From Bradyrhizobium diazoefficiens (GTDB taxonomy: Bacteria; Pseudomonadota; Alphaproteobacteria; Rhizobiales; Xanthobacteraceae), in assembly GCF_018131015.1 (NCBI RefSeq), contig NZ_JAFCJJ010000001.1, positions 372,001-436,000 on the forward strand: a stretch of 64,000 bases of DNA. The letters run 5' to 3'. Within the stretch, counting starts at the first letter, position 1; every line of letters begins with the position of its first letter. Below the pieces are notes generated by a model. The model made no database searches, was not told where the DNA came from, and saw only the letters and a list, made by a program, of their open reading frames with translations. Of the stretch, positions 1 to 8,579 are shown in pieces. The position numbers and the translations under genes were made by a program.

Positions 1-630
1 GACATCGGCGCGGTGGTCGGTGAGATTGACGATCTCGCCCTGCGCGGGGCCGTCGATGGCGCTGTGCGGCGTATCGACAAAACTCTTCAGCGCCTCGGAA
101 TGCCAGTGATAGCGCCGGGCCTGGCGCTTGTCGCCATTCATGCCCTGCTGCACCACCGTCCACTTGGCATCAGTGGTGACGAAGAAGCCGTGCAGGTAGA
201 GGTCGAAACCGTCCTGCACGGCGGCGCTGTCGACCTTCGCGACCAGCCGGCTGGCGCGGGTGAGTTTGGCGCCATCGAAGCCGACGCGGTCGCCGAGCTG
301 CAGCAGCTCGTCCGGCGTCTTCCGCGAATGCTGGCCGCGGCCGCCGCAGACATAGAGGCCGAGCTCGTCCTGGAGCGGGCCGAGCCCGCGCTTGAGCGCG
401 CCGATCACGGATGTGGTGATGCCCGAGGAGTGCCAGTCCATCCCCATCACCGCGCCGAACGACTGGAACCAGAATGGATGTGACAGCCGCTGCAGGAAGG
501 CGTCGCGGCCATAATGATGAACGATCGCCTGCGTGACGATCGCGCCGAGCGAGGCCATGCGGCTCGCGAGCCACGGCGGAACCCGCCCGGAATGGAGAGG
601 AAGATCGGCGCTGCCGGTACGTCGTGTCAT
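1..630 (-). CDS. DUF763 domain protein, N-terminal 210 residues (partial)
   Basis: The reading frame opens with ATG at 630 and runs off the left edge without a stop. The start of the protein carries the DUF763 signature: TGSADLPLHSGR near residues 5-16, then HPFWFQSFGAVMGMDWHSSG around residues 55-75 and LGLYVCGGRGQHSRKTP around 95-112. DUF763 proteins are conserved in archaea and scattered bacteria and have no firmly established reaction, so none is assigned. It is divergent from the broken channel gene at 753. The C-terminal half lies outside the window. Confidence 0.85.
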   Translation of the reverse strand, partial: MTRRTGSADLPLHSGRVPPWLASRMASLGAIVTQAIVHHYGRDAFLQRLSHPFWFQSFGAVMGMDWHSSGITTSVIGALKRGLGPLQDELGLYVCGGRGQHSRKTPDELLQLGDRVGFDGAKLTRASRLVAKVDSAAVQDGFDLYLHGFFVTTDAKWTVVQQGMNGDKRQARRYHWHSEALKSFVDTPHSAIDGPAQGEIVNLTDHRADV

Positions 631-752
631 GCGCGACTCAATTAGCGCAGTTCGGCGACGGTTGCATCAGGGGATTGCTGTGTTGCACGAGGCGGGGGAG
701 CGAAGCGGGCGGCGATGCGTTGGGCCGACGCGAATGAACACGGGGGATCTTC

Positions 753-1557
753 ATGAATTGGCGCGCTCTCATGGCAGACATCAACGGAATGTTGGGATGG
801 ATACCGTCGTGGGTCGTCGGCCTCGCCCTGGTCGCCGGCGCGATGTTGATTGCGTTGTCGCTCTATCGGCTCGCGGTCTGGCTGTTCAACCGCGTCTTCG
901 GAACCCGCCTGCCGCTCCTGCGTATGTTCATCGAACGCACAGCCGGTCCGGCCCAGCTGGCTCTGTGCCTTGCCGCCGTCGCGCTGGTGTTGCCGCTGGC
1001 CCCCTTGGATGAAGAATTTCGCGCGCCACTGACGAGGCTGTTCGTGGTCGCCTTCATCGCGCTGATCGGCTGGATCTCGATCCGGCTCGTGGACATGAGC
1101 GCGGCGCGCTATCTGCGGAATTTTCGCGACGTCACCGAGAATTTTATCGCGCGCAAGCACGTGACGCAGGTCCGCGTCTTCAAGCGGGTCACCGACACCA
1201 TCATCGTCATCATCACGGTCTCGGCCGCGCTGATGACGTTCGATTCCGTGAGGCAATATGGCGTCAGCCTGTTCGCCTCTGCCGGTGCGGCCGGCATCAT
1301 CGGTGGTCAATCTCCAGGTGATCGACGCGGATTCGCGCACCATCGAGCTGCGGGCGCTGGTCAGCGCGCGGAACGCGCCGCAATCCTGGGACCTGCGCTG
1401 CGAGATCCGGGAGAAGCTCATCGGCATGATCCGCGACGAGATGCCGGAAGCGCTGCCGCGCGAGCGCGCGATCCTGATTCCGTCCGGCGACAAGGATGCC
1501 GAATTCCTGCTTCGCGAGAGGCCGCCGGAGAATACGCGCGCAAGCGCGCATAATTGA
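753..1557 (+). pseudogene. MscS-type mechanosensitive channel, internal deletion and frame change
   Basis: Residues 1-180 in the first frame give an N-terminal membrane region with several hydrophobic segments, ending in the pore-lining type stretch SLFASAGAAGIIGG (to about 1295). The C-terminal soluble domain (VVNLQVIDADSRTIELRALV onward) continues from about 1303 in a different frame and ends at 1557. The conserved MscS beta domain that should sit between them, roughly 130-150 residues, is absent. The simplest reading is a deletion of about 0.4 kb that also shifted the frame. A sequencing or assembly error could explain a frameshift but not the missing domain. Probably non-functional. Confidence 0.8.
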
Positions 1558-1568
1558 TCCCGGCGCGA

Positions 1569-2489
1569 TCAGCCCGCGCCGATCGCGGCCGTGGCCGCCT
1601 GTTGAGCGCGCGATCGCGGCTTGCGCAGTTTTCGCCGCGCCCAGATCAGGAGGCCGGTCGACAGTAGCGTCAGCAGCGCGATTGATGTGGCGACATTGAG
1701 CGGCGAAGCGATCAGCACCGACCAATTTCCCTCATGGATCAGGCGCGGCCAGTTGCGCGGTAACGCGATGACACCCGACGAATTGACGGCATAGGCGCGC
1801 AGCTCGTCATCCTCGTAAATTCGCGCCATCATGCGACCGCCGCGCGCGCCGATTGAAATGACGCTGGACAGGTCATGGGAGGCCGCGACCATGCGAACCG
1901 CGTCGGCCAGGGGAAGCGCACGGCCGCCTCCGGCTGGTGCGGCGCCACTCTGAAAGGTCAGGCCGAACGCCAGGCAGAGGCCTGTCAGCGGGCTCAAAAG
2001 GATCAGCGGCAGCGCGAACCAGGCGGTCCCCTTGTGCCATCCGGACAGCGAGTTGCGCAGCCGCGGCAGCCCCATGAGGATGCCGAGCACCATCAGGCAC
2101 ACCATGGCGACGGTCGAGCTCGTCACCAGCCAGGCCTGGCCGAGCAGCCGTTCATGCGTGAACCGCGCCCACAGGAGGAGATCGCGAAGGCCGAAGCCGG
2201 CGGGCGCGGGTTCGCCCGTTGTGAGATCGATCACCGGGACGCCGGTGCCTTGCAGCGTCATCCGCTGCGCGCCGGCGTCGATCGCGAGCCCGCGCGCCCT
2301 GGCGTCTGGATCATACCGCTTCACCAGCTCGACGATCCGTCCGGAATCGATCGCCGCTTCGCCGATGCCGCTGACTTGCACCAAGGGCTCGAAGGACAGG
2401 ATCAGTCCAGTGGCGATGATCGCAAGCAGGGGCAGTGCGAACACCAGCGTGATCCAGCGGTGCACTGTCAACAGGAGGGGCTTGCTCAT
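1569..2489 (-). CDS. PepSY-associated transmembrane protein
   Basis: A 306-residue membrane protein. It starts with a short cytoplasmic stretch and a hydrophobic helix at about residues 8-35 (VHRWITLVFALPLLAIIATG), has a periplasmic region, two central helices (about 125-150 and 165-190) and a last helix near 265-290 followed by an arginine-rich tail. This is the layout of the PepSY_TM family, often found with iron-siderophore uptake or reductase genes, although no such gene adjoins it here. The start at 2489 is preferred over the upstream ATG at 2516 because a GGAGA ribosome site precedes it. Confidence 0.7.
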   Translation of the reverse strand: MSKPLLLTVHRWITLVFALPLLAIIATGLILSFEPLVQVSGIGEAAIDSGRIVELVKRYDPDARARGLAIDAGAQRMTLQGTGVPVIDLTTGEPAPAGFGLRDLLLWARFTHERLLGQAWLVTSSTVAMVCLMVLGILMGLPRLRNSLSGWHKGTAWFALPLILLSPLTGLCLAFGLTFQSGAAPAGGGRALPLADAVRMVAASHDLSSVISIGARGGRMMARIYEDDELRAYAVNSSGVIALPRNWPRLIHEGNWSVLIASPLNVATSIALLTLLSTGLLIWARRKLRKPRSRAQQAATAAIGAG

Positions 2490-2677
2490 TCGAAGGTCTC
2501 CGGCGAACTCAGGCATTGGTTGCCCAGCGCCGCGCCGAAGACAAATGACGCCTTGTCCATGTTGCCGCGGGTTTGATCTGCAGCAAACAACTCAACCAAA
2601 CGGATGTCGGCGAATGCCAATCGTTCGCAGGATCGCCGAATATCGTCCGGCGAACCTGCAGGTGGCGAGTTGAACCG

Positions 2678-3484
2678 TTACTCGCGCGTCGCCTTGGCCG
2701 CGCCGCGCAGGCCCGCCTGCTGCTGGATCGCGTCCAGAGCGCCGGACGACTGCTCGTCCGTCACGAAGCGGTTGAGCAGGGGCAGTGCGTCCTCACGTCC
2801 TTTAGGAATCGCAATCGCCATGTGCTCCAGCCCCCAATTGCCGTCGAGGATTTTTGCGCCCGGCATCTGGTCGGACATTTCGAACAGCGTCGGCTTGTTG
2901 GTGGCATAGAGATCGATCTCGCCACGGCCGAACATGGCGATGGCGACCTTGACGCTTTCGGCCGGCACGATGGTCGCGTTCCTGAACTTCGCCGGCAAGG
3001 TGCGCTCGGAGGTCGAGCCCTTGGTGACGCCGATCTTCACGCCCGGCTTGTCGATGTCCTCGGCCTTGCCGATCGGCGAGTTCGCCGGGACGAGATAGCC
3101 GAGCTCGATCGACAGCACGGGCTGGCTGAAGCTGACCTCATTGGCGCGGGCCGGCGTGGCGTTGGTCACGGTGAAGTCGATCTTGCCGTCGTGGATCGCG
3201 GTGACGATGTCGGCGACGCGCTGAAACCTGACATAGTCGATGGCGACGCCGAGCCGTTTTGCCAGCTCGCCGCCGAGATCGTAGGCGAGGCCGTGCGGCT
3301 TGCCCGCCGCATCCGATACCATCGAGGTCGGGCTGCCCGGATAGACGCCAACGCGCAAGGTGCCGCTCGGCGCCAGCAGCTTGGCTTCGCCGTCGGCACG
3401 CGCCGGTGCGCCGAGCGCGCCGATGATTGCGCATGCGAGCAGGGCCGTTCGCGCAAATCGCGCAGGGTGAGAAGCGGTCCTCAT
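2678..3484 (-). CDS. Amino-acid-type ABC transporter periplasmic binding protein (SBP family 3)
   Basis: A 268-residue exported protein with a signal peptide ending near residues 28-31 (APARADG). The mature part begins with TLRVGVYPGSP, followed by the two-lobe family 3 pattern (GLAYDLGGELAKRLG, then DGKIDFTVTNATPARA near 105-120). It lies 10 bp downstream of the TctC-type gene and on the same strand, so the two are probably co-transcribed. No ABC permease or ATPase lies next to it, so it is an orphan binding protein. Its ligand may be an organic acid rather than an amino acid, given the aromatic catabolic genes nearby. That is inference. Confidence 0.8.
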   Translation of the reverse strand: MRTASHPARFARTALLACAIIGALGAPARADGEAKLLAPSGTLRVGVYPGSPTSMVSDAAGKPHGLAYDLGGELAKRLGVAIDYVRFQRVADIVTAIHDGKIDFTVTNATPARANEVSFSQPVLSIELGYLVPANSPIGKAEDIDKPGVKIGVTKGSTSERTLPAKFRNATIVPAESVKVAIAMFGRGEIDLYATNKPTLFEMSDQMPGAKILDGNWGLEHMAIAIPKGREDALPLLNRFVTDEQSSGALDAIQQQAGLRGAAKATRE

Positions 3485-3494
3485 GTGAACGGCC

Positions 3495-4472
3495 TCACTG
3501 CGCGCGGATGTCGGCGGCCTTCAGCACCGGCTCCCATTTGGTCGCCTCGGCGTGCATGTAGGCATCAAAATCCTTGGCGGAGGAGCCGACCGGGGTTGCG
3601 CCGGTCTTGGCGAGCGTCGCCTGCACGCTGGGGTCCTGCAAGGCCGCCTTCAGGTCGGCCTCCAGCTTCGCCACGATCTCCGGCGGCATCTTGGCCGGGC
3701 CAAGCACGCCCCACCAGACCGAGACGTCATAGCCTGAGACGCCGGACTCGGCGACGGTCGGGACATTGGGCAGCGCCTTGGAGCGTTCGGCCGAGGTGAC
3801 CGCGAGGGCGCGCACCGGGCCGCCGTCGAGCTGGCCGATCGCTTCCGAAAGCGGATTGATGCTGAGCGGGATCTCGCCGGCGATGACCGCGGTCAGCGCC
3901 GGCGCGCCGCCCTTATAGGGGATCGCAACGATCTTGGTGCCAGACATATGCTTCAACAGCTCGCCGGCCAGATGCGCCGAGGTGCCATTGCCCGACATGC
4001 CGTAGGACAGCTTGTCCGGCTCCTTCCTGGCAGCGGCGAGGAGATCGCCGAGGGTCTTGTACGGGCTGTCCTTGGCCACGACGATCGCGAGCGGCGACGA
4101 GGCAACTTCAGTGATCGCGGTGAAATCCTTGAACGTGTCGTAGGGCACGCTCGGATAGATGAACTGGTTGAGCGGATGGCCGCTCGCGACCAGGATCAGC
4201 GTGTAGCCGTCGGGGGCGGCCTGCGTCAGCGCCTGCGAGGCGACGATGCCGCCGGCGCCGGGACGGTTGTCGATCACGGGCTGCTGGCCCCAGGTCTTGG
4301 CCAGGGCCTGGCCGAGCGTGCGCGCCAGCACGTCGACCGCGCCGCCGGCTGCATAGGGGACGAGGATGTGGACCGGCTTGTTCGGATAGTTGTCGGCCTG
4401 GGCACCGCCCGCCGCCAGCAGCAGGCCCGCGCCGACCGCGAGACGGCCGATCATCTTGCTCAAATCCAGCAT
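3495..4472 (-). CDS. TctC/Bug-family tripartite tricarboxylate transporter binding protein
   Basis: A 325-residue protein with a Sec signal peptide (hydrophobic stretch at about residues 7-22, cleavage after GGAQA). The mature part carries the Bug-family marks: YPNKPVHILVPYAAGGAVD at the start, then NRPGAGGIVASQALTQAAPDGYTL. The start at 4472 is chosen because AAGGAG lies 8 bases upstream and because it begins the signal peptide; the reading frame itself extends further up without support. No TctA or TctB membrane partners are present, as is common for this family. Relatives such as TphC bind aromatic acids, which fits the neighbouring meta-cleavage genes. Confidence 0.87.
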   Translation of the reverse strand: MLDLSKMIGRLAVGAGLLLAAGGAQADNYPNKPVHILVPYAAGGAVDVLARTLGQALAKTWGQQPVIDNRPGAGGIVASQALTQAAPDGYTLILVASGHPLNQFIYPSVPYDTFKDFTAITEVASSPLAIVVAKDSPYKTLGDLLAAARKEPDKLSYGMSGNGTSAHLAGELLKHMSGTKIVAIPYKGGAPALTAVIAGEIPLSINPLSEAIGQLDGGPVRALAVTSAERSKALPNVPTVAESGVSGYDVSVWWGVLGPAKMPPEIVAKLEADLKAALQDPSVQATLAKTGATPVGSSAKDFDAYMHAEATKWEPVLKAADIRAQ

Positions 4473-4565
4473 TTCCAGCACTCCTTCAGGCATTTGCGCG
4501 GTCGGCCGGCGGTCTCTGCGCCGTCCCTGCCGCCGCCCATGGTTTTTGTTGACGAGACCTGATCT

Positions 4566-4583
4566 TTTGTACGATAGTACAAA
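4566..4583. promoter_or_regulatory. Probable TetR operator, perfect inverted repeat
   Basis: TTTGTAC-GATA-GTACAAA, two perfect 7-base arms around a 4-base spacer, lies between the divergent TctC-type gene and the TetR gene. It ends four bases before the TetR start codon, so binding there would block both promoters. The symmetry is seen directly. The assignment to the adjacent TetR protein is inference from position. Confidence 0.7.
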
Positions 4584-4587
4584 TCTC

Positions 4588-5298
4588 ATGGCACGCAAGC
4601 CCACCAGCAAGGAAACGGCCCGCAAGCCGAACATGCGCGAGGCGATCCTCGCCGCGGCGGAGGAACTGTTCGCCACCAACGGCTTCAATGCCGTGTCGGT
4701 GCGCGACATCGCGCAGGCCGCAGGGGCCAATCCCGGCAGCGTGACCTATCATTTCAAGACCAAGGACGGCCTGCTGCTGGAGATCTACCGGCGCCATTGC
4801 GGGCCGATGAACCTGCGCCGTTCGGAGCTGCTCGCCGCCGCCAAACGCGTGCGCGATCTGCAGGACCGGCTGGAGGCGATCGTGCGGGCCTATGTGGTTC
4901 CGGCCTTCACCTCCGGCAGCGATCTTGCCGGCGGCGGGGCGCGCTTCACGCGGCTGCGCGCGGTGATGTCGGCGGAAGGTAATGAGGTCGCCCGTCGCAT
5001 CATCGCTCAGACCTTCGACGATACCAGTCATGCCTTCATCGATGCGGTCCATGAGAGCCTGCCGCACATTCCCCGCCCCGACATCGTCTGGCGCAGCCAC
5101 TTCCTGCTGGGCGCGCTCTATTACTCGCTGGTGACGCCGGATCGCGTTTCGCGCCTGTCGCGCGGCGAGGCCGACGGCAGCGATGCCGCCAGCGCCATCG
5201 AGCAGTTGGTGCAGGCCACCGTCGCCGCGTTCCAGGCGCCGGCGCTCGACCAGGCCGCGCCGGCGCGCCGGCGGGCTGCTGCAAGCAGCAAGACTTGA
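4588..5298 (+). CDS. TetR-family transcriptional regulator
   Basis: A 236-residue protein. Residues about 16-62 form the TetR helix-turn-helix: ILAAAEELFATNGFNAVSV, then RDIAQAAGANPGSVTYHFKTK. The rest is the helical ligand-binding domain, ending in an Ala/Arg-rich tail. It is divergent from the TctC-type gene and leads a run of aromatic-degradation genes, so it is the likely local repressor. The start ATG at 4588 lies directly behind an inverted repeat and has no clear ribosome site, so the mRNA may be leaderless. An internal ATG at 4633 would cut into the DNA-binding domain and is less likely. Confidence 0.88.
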   Translation: MARKPTSKETARKPNMREAILAAAEELFATNGFNAVSVRDIAQAAGANPGSVTYHFKTKDGLLLEIYRRHCGPMNLRRSELLAAAKRVRDLQDRLEAIVRAYVVPAFTSGSDLAGGGARFTRLRAVMSAEGNEVARRIIAQTFDDTSHAFIDAVHESLPHIPRPDIVWRSHFLLGALYYSLVTPDRVSRLSRGEADGSDAASAIEQLVQATVAAFQAPALDQAAPARRRAAASSKT

Positions 5299-5366
5299 AA
5301 GGATCGCTTCAAGGGGAGGCGCGCCCGCGCGCTTCCGCTTGCCAGCAGCACGGTTACCCGAAGACG

Positions 5367-6245
5367 ATGATGTACACGCCGACCATTCCGCCGCCCGATC
5401 CGAACACGCGCACGCCGAAATTCAGGCTGCCAAGGCTGTCCTGCGACGCGCATTGCCACATCTTCGGGCCCGGTGCGAAATACCCTTATGCGCCGGATCG
5501 CTCCTACACGCCGCCCGATGCGCCGCTGGAGGATTTCCGCCTCCTGCACGCCAAGCTCGGCGTCGAGCGCGCCGTCATCGTCAATGCCAGCGTGCACGGC
5601 ACCGACAACACGGTCGCGCTCGATGCCATCGCTGCGAGCAACGGCGCCTATCGCGCGGTCGCCAATATCGACGACGGCATCACCGAGCGGGGCTTGCGCG
5701 TGCTGCACGAGGGTGGCTTCCGCGGCTGCCGTTTCAATTTCGTCCGCCATCTCGGCGGCGTCCCCGACAAGGGCGTGTTCAACCGCGTCATCGCCATGGT
5801 CGCCCCGCTCGGCTGGCACATCGACCTGCATTTCGACGCGATCGATCTGCCCGAATATGCAGACATGCTGGCGAGGCTGCCGCTGAGCTACACCATAGAC
5901 CACATGGGGCGGGTCAAGGCGTCCGACGGGCTCGATCAGCTCCCGTTCCGGATCCTGATCGAGCTGATGCAGCGCGACGAGAAGTGCTGGGTCAAGATCT
6001 GCGGCTCCGAGCGCGTCTCCTCGGCCGGGCCGCCCTTCACCGACGCCGTGCCCTTCGCGCGCAAGATCGTCGAGACCGCGCCTGATCGGGTCATCTGGGG
6101 CACCGACTGGCCGCATCCCAACGTCAAGGTGATGCCGAATGACGGCGACCTCGTCGATTTGATCCCGCTGTTCGCGCCGGAGGCGGAATTCCAGCAGAAG
6201 ATCCTCGTCGACAATCCCGCGCGCCTGTTCGGGTTCGACGCATGA
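5367..6245 (+). CDS. ligI: 2-pyrone-4,6-dicarboxylate hydrolase-like amidohydrolase (LigI type)
   Basis: A 292-residue TIM-barrel amidohydrolase. The N-terminal motif DAHCHIFGP followed by KYPYAPDRSYTPPDAP is that of LigI, which opens the lactone ring of 2-pyrone-4,6-dicarboxylate in the protocatechuate 4,5-cleavage (and gallate) pathway. The C-terminal GTDWPHPN carries the last catalytic Asp. It is followed by GalB-like and LigK-like genes, which supply the next two steps, so the assignment rests on both motif and context. ATGs at 5367 and 5370 are equally possible starts. The generic alternative is another amidohydrolase-2 lactonase. Confidence 0.82.
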   Translation: MMYTPTIPPPDPNTRTPKFRLPRLSCDAHCHIFGPGAKYPYAPDRSYTPPDAPLEDFRLLHAKLGVERAVIVNASVHGTDNTVALDAIAASNGAYRAVANIDDGITERGLRVLHEGGFRGCRFNFVRHLGGVPDKGVFNRVIAMVAPLGWHIDLHFDAIDLPEYADMLARLPLSYTIDHMGRVKASDGLDQLPFRILIELMQRDEKCWVKICGSERVSSAGPPFTDAVPFARKIVETAPDRVIWGTDWPHPNVKVMPNDGDLVDLIPLFAPEAEFQQKILVDNPARLFGFDA

Positions 6246-6297
6246 CGATGCACGTCATCAATACGCTGCTTATCAAGGAAAAGAGGGGAGTAGTCCC

Positions 6298-7011
6298 ATG
6301 AAAACAGGTCTTGTCGTCACCGCCCATCCCGGTGATTTCGTCTGGCGCGCCGGCGGCGCCATCGCGCTGCATGCGAAGAAGGGCTATCGCATGAAGATCG
6401 TCTGCATGTCCTTCGGCGAGCGCGGCGAGAGTCAGTTCGCCTGGAAGGAAAAGGGCGCGACGCTGGAATCGGTCAAGGCCGGCCGCAAGGACGAGGCTGA
6501 GCGGGCCGCCAAGCTGCTCGGCGCCGAGATCGAGTTCTTCGACTGCGGCGACTATCCGCTGAAACTCACCGAGGCGCATTTCGACCGCATGGTCGACATC
6601 TACCGCGAGCTCAATCCGAGCTTCGTGCTGACGCACGCGCTGGAAGACCCCTATAATTTCGACCATCCGAACGCGGCGCATTTCGCCCAGGAGACCCGCG
6701 TGGTCGCGCAGGCCATGGGCCACAAGCCCGGCGCTCAATACAAATACTCGGCGCCGCCGGTGTTCCTGTTCGAGCCGCACCAGCCGGAGCAGTGCAACTA
6801 CAAGCCCGACCTGCTGCTCAAGATCGACGAGGTCTGGCAACAGAAGTACGAGGCGTTTCAGATCCTGGCCGCGCAAAAGCATCTGTGGGGTTATTACGAG
6901 CGCGTCGCGCTCAACCGCGGCATCCAGGGCAGCCGCAACACCGGCGTGCCCATGACCTATGGCGAGGCCTATCAGCGCCTGTTCCCGACGGTTACGGAGG
7001 AATTGGCATGA
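6298..7011 (+). CDS. galB: 4-oxalomesaconate hydratase, PIG-L/LmbE family (GalB type)
   Basis: A 237-residue protein of the LmbE/PIG-L zinc family. It begins [17 protein letters not shown], the variant N-terminal zinc motif typical of GalB rather than the AHPDD of sugar deacetylases, and has the second zinc segment [12 protein letters not shown] near residues 120-132. Pseudomonas GalB is known to hydrate 4-oxalomesaconate to 4-carboxy-4-hydroxy-2-oxoadipate, the substrate of the aldolase encoded next. The stop overlaps that aldolase's start as ATGA, which indicates translational coupling. The ribosome site GGGGAG at 6286-6291 fixes the start. Confidence 0.85.
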   Translation: MKTGLVVTAHPGDFVWRAGGAIALHAKKGYRMKIVCMSFGERGESQFAWKEKGATLESVKAGRKDEAERAAKLLGAEIEFFDCGDYPLKLTEAHFDRMVDIYRELNPSFVLTHALEDPYNFDHPNAAHFAQETRVVAQAMGHKPGAQYKYSAPPVFLFEPHQPEQCNYKPDLLLKIDEVWQQKYEAFQILAAQKHLWGYYERVALNRGIQGSRNTGVPMTYGEAYQRLFPTVTEELA

Positions 7012-7691
7012 AGCCCGTCGTCGTTCGCAACATTGAGCGCGCCGATCCCGCCGGCATGGCGGACTACGGTGTCTCGACCGTGCACGAGGCCTATGGCCGC
7101 CTCGGCCTGATGAAGCCTTATCTGCGCCCGGTCTGGGCCGGCGCGGCGATCGCAGGCCCCGCCGTCACCGTGCTGGCGCAGCCAGGCGACAACTGGATGA
7201 TCCATGTCGCCGTCGAGCAGTGCAAAAAGGGCGACATTCTCGTCGTCGGCTGCACCACCGACAACACCGATGGCATGTTCGGCGAGCTGCTGGCGACCTC
7301 GCTGAAGGCGCGTGGCGTGCAGGGGCTGATCATCGACGCCGGCTGCCGCGACGTCAAAGCGCTGCACGAGATGAATTTTCCGGTGTGGTCGCGCGCGGTC
7401 TCAGCCAAGGGCACGGTCAAGGCGACGCTCGGCTCGGTCAACATTCCCGTGGTCTGCGCCGGCGTCAACGTCGATCCCGGCGACATCGTCGTGGCCGATG
7501 ACGACGGCGTGGTGGTGGTGCCGAAGCGCTATGCCGCCGAGGTTGCCGAGAAGGCGAAGAAGCGGAATGCGGACGAGGGCAGCAAGCGCACGCGGCTCGC
7601 CTCCGGCGAACTCGGCCTCGACATGTACAGCATGCGCGAGGCCCTGGCGAAGGCCGGGCTCGTCTATGTCGACAATCCCGAGGACGTCTGA
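7008..7691 (+). CDS. ligK: 4-carboxy-4-hydroxy-2-oxoadipate aldolase (LigK/GalC, RraA-like fold)
   Basis: A 227-residue protein of the RraA-like aldolase family. Visible marks are the N-terminal [15 protein letters not shown], the metal and substrate loop GMFGELLA, and IIDAGCRDV near residues 107-115, where the Arg and Asp are the conserved active-site pair. Family members cleave 4-carboxy-4-hydroxy-2-oxoadipate to pyruvate and oxaloacetate using a divalent metal. It overlaps the GalB-like gene by four bases and precedes a decarboxylase-like gene by 18 bases, so it is mid-operon. Confidence 0.85.
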   Translation: MKPVVVRNIERADPAGMADYGVSTVHEAYGRLGLMKPYLRPVWAGAAIAGPAVTVLAQPGDNWMIHVAVEQCKKGDILVVGCTTDNTDGMFGELLATSLKARGVQGLIIDAGCRDVKALHEMNFPVWSRAVSAKGTVKATLGSVNIPVVCAGVNVDPGDIVVADDDGVVVVPKRYAAEVAEKAKKRNADEGSKRTRLASGELGLDMYSMREALAKAGLVYVDNPEDV

Positions 7692-7709
7692 GGGACGAAA
7701 GGGGAGCGG

Positions 7710-8579
7710 ATGGATCGTCTCAAGCTGAAGGCCGTGCTCGGCAGTCACCCCCATGTCCAGGCGGTGAAGAGCGGGGAGCTCCGCACCGACCGCTTCGATC
7801 TCGACTTCATCGAGTACACGCCGACCAACACGGCATTCAAGCCGATGGTGCGTGAGCAAGCCTTCGACGTCTGCGAAATGGCGATCGTCACCTATCTGAT
7901 GGCGAAGGCGCACGGCAAGCCGCTGGTGCTGCTGCCGGCCACCATGCTCGGCCGCTTCCAGCATTCCTATGCGCTCTATAATCCAGCACAGGGAACGCTC
8001 GGGCCGTCCGATCTCGAAGGCAAGCGCGTCGGCATCCGTTCGTTCACGACGACGACGGGCGCCTGGATCAGGGGTATCCTCGCCAACGACTATGGCGTCA
8101 ATCTCGACAACATCCGCTGGGTGACCTTCGAGGATCCGCACGTCGCCGAATATGTCGACACCACCGAGCGCGCGCCGAAGGACACGAAGATCCTGCAGAT
8201 GCTCATCGACGGCGAGCTCGACGCCGTTCTGGGAGAGGCGTCCAGCGATCCCAGGCTGAAAACGCTATTTCCTGATCCGGCCGCGGAAGCCGTCAAATGG
8301 TACGCGCGGCGGGGCGTCGTGCCCGTCAACCATTTCGTGGTCGTGACCGAAGAGCTCGCGAAAGCGCATCCCGACGTGGTCGCCGGCGTCTACGATCTTC
8401 TCAGGCAGAACAAGGATCGGATGGGCCCTGCGGCTTCGCCGGATCTCCTTCCGTTCGGGATCGAGGCCAACAGAAAGCCGCTGGAGCTGATCGTCGACTA
8501 CGCTTTCCAGCAGGGGCTGATCCCGCGCCGTTATGCGGTCGAGGATCTCTTCGACGAGACGACACGAGGATTGAACTGA
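7710..8579 (+). CDS. 4,5-dihydroxyphthalate decarboxylase-like protein (periplasmic-binding fold, no signal peptide)
   Basis: A 289-residue protein beginning LKLKAVLGSHPHVQAVKSGEL with no signal peptide, so it is predicted to be cytosolic. Its pattern (FDVCEMAIVTYLMAKAHGKPL, then GKRVGIRSFTTTTGAWIRGIL) is that of the binding-protein-fold group that includes Pht5, which decarboxylates 4,5-dihydroxyphthalate to protocatechuate. In this operon that would feed the meta-cleavage genes. The family also contains members of unknown reaction, so the substrate is uncertain. Ribosome site GGGGAG precedes the ATG, and the stop overlaps the start of the next gene by one base. Confidence 0.6.
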   Translation: MDRLKLKAVLGSHPHVQAVKSGELRTDRFDLDFIEYTPTNTAFKPMVREQAFDVCEMAIVTYLMAKAHGKPLVLLPATMLGRFQHSYALYNPAQGTLGPSDLEGKRVGIRSFTTTTGAWIRGILANDYGVNLDNIRWVTFEDPHVAEYVDTTERAPKDTKILQMLIDGELDAVLGEASSDPRLKTLFPDPAAEAVKWYARRGVVPVNHFVVVTEELAKAHPDVVAGVYDLLRQNKDRMGPAASPDLLPFGIEANRKPLELIVDYAFQQGLIPRRYAVEDLFDETTRGLN

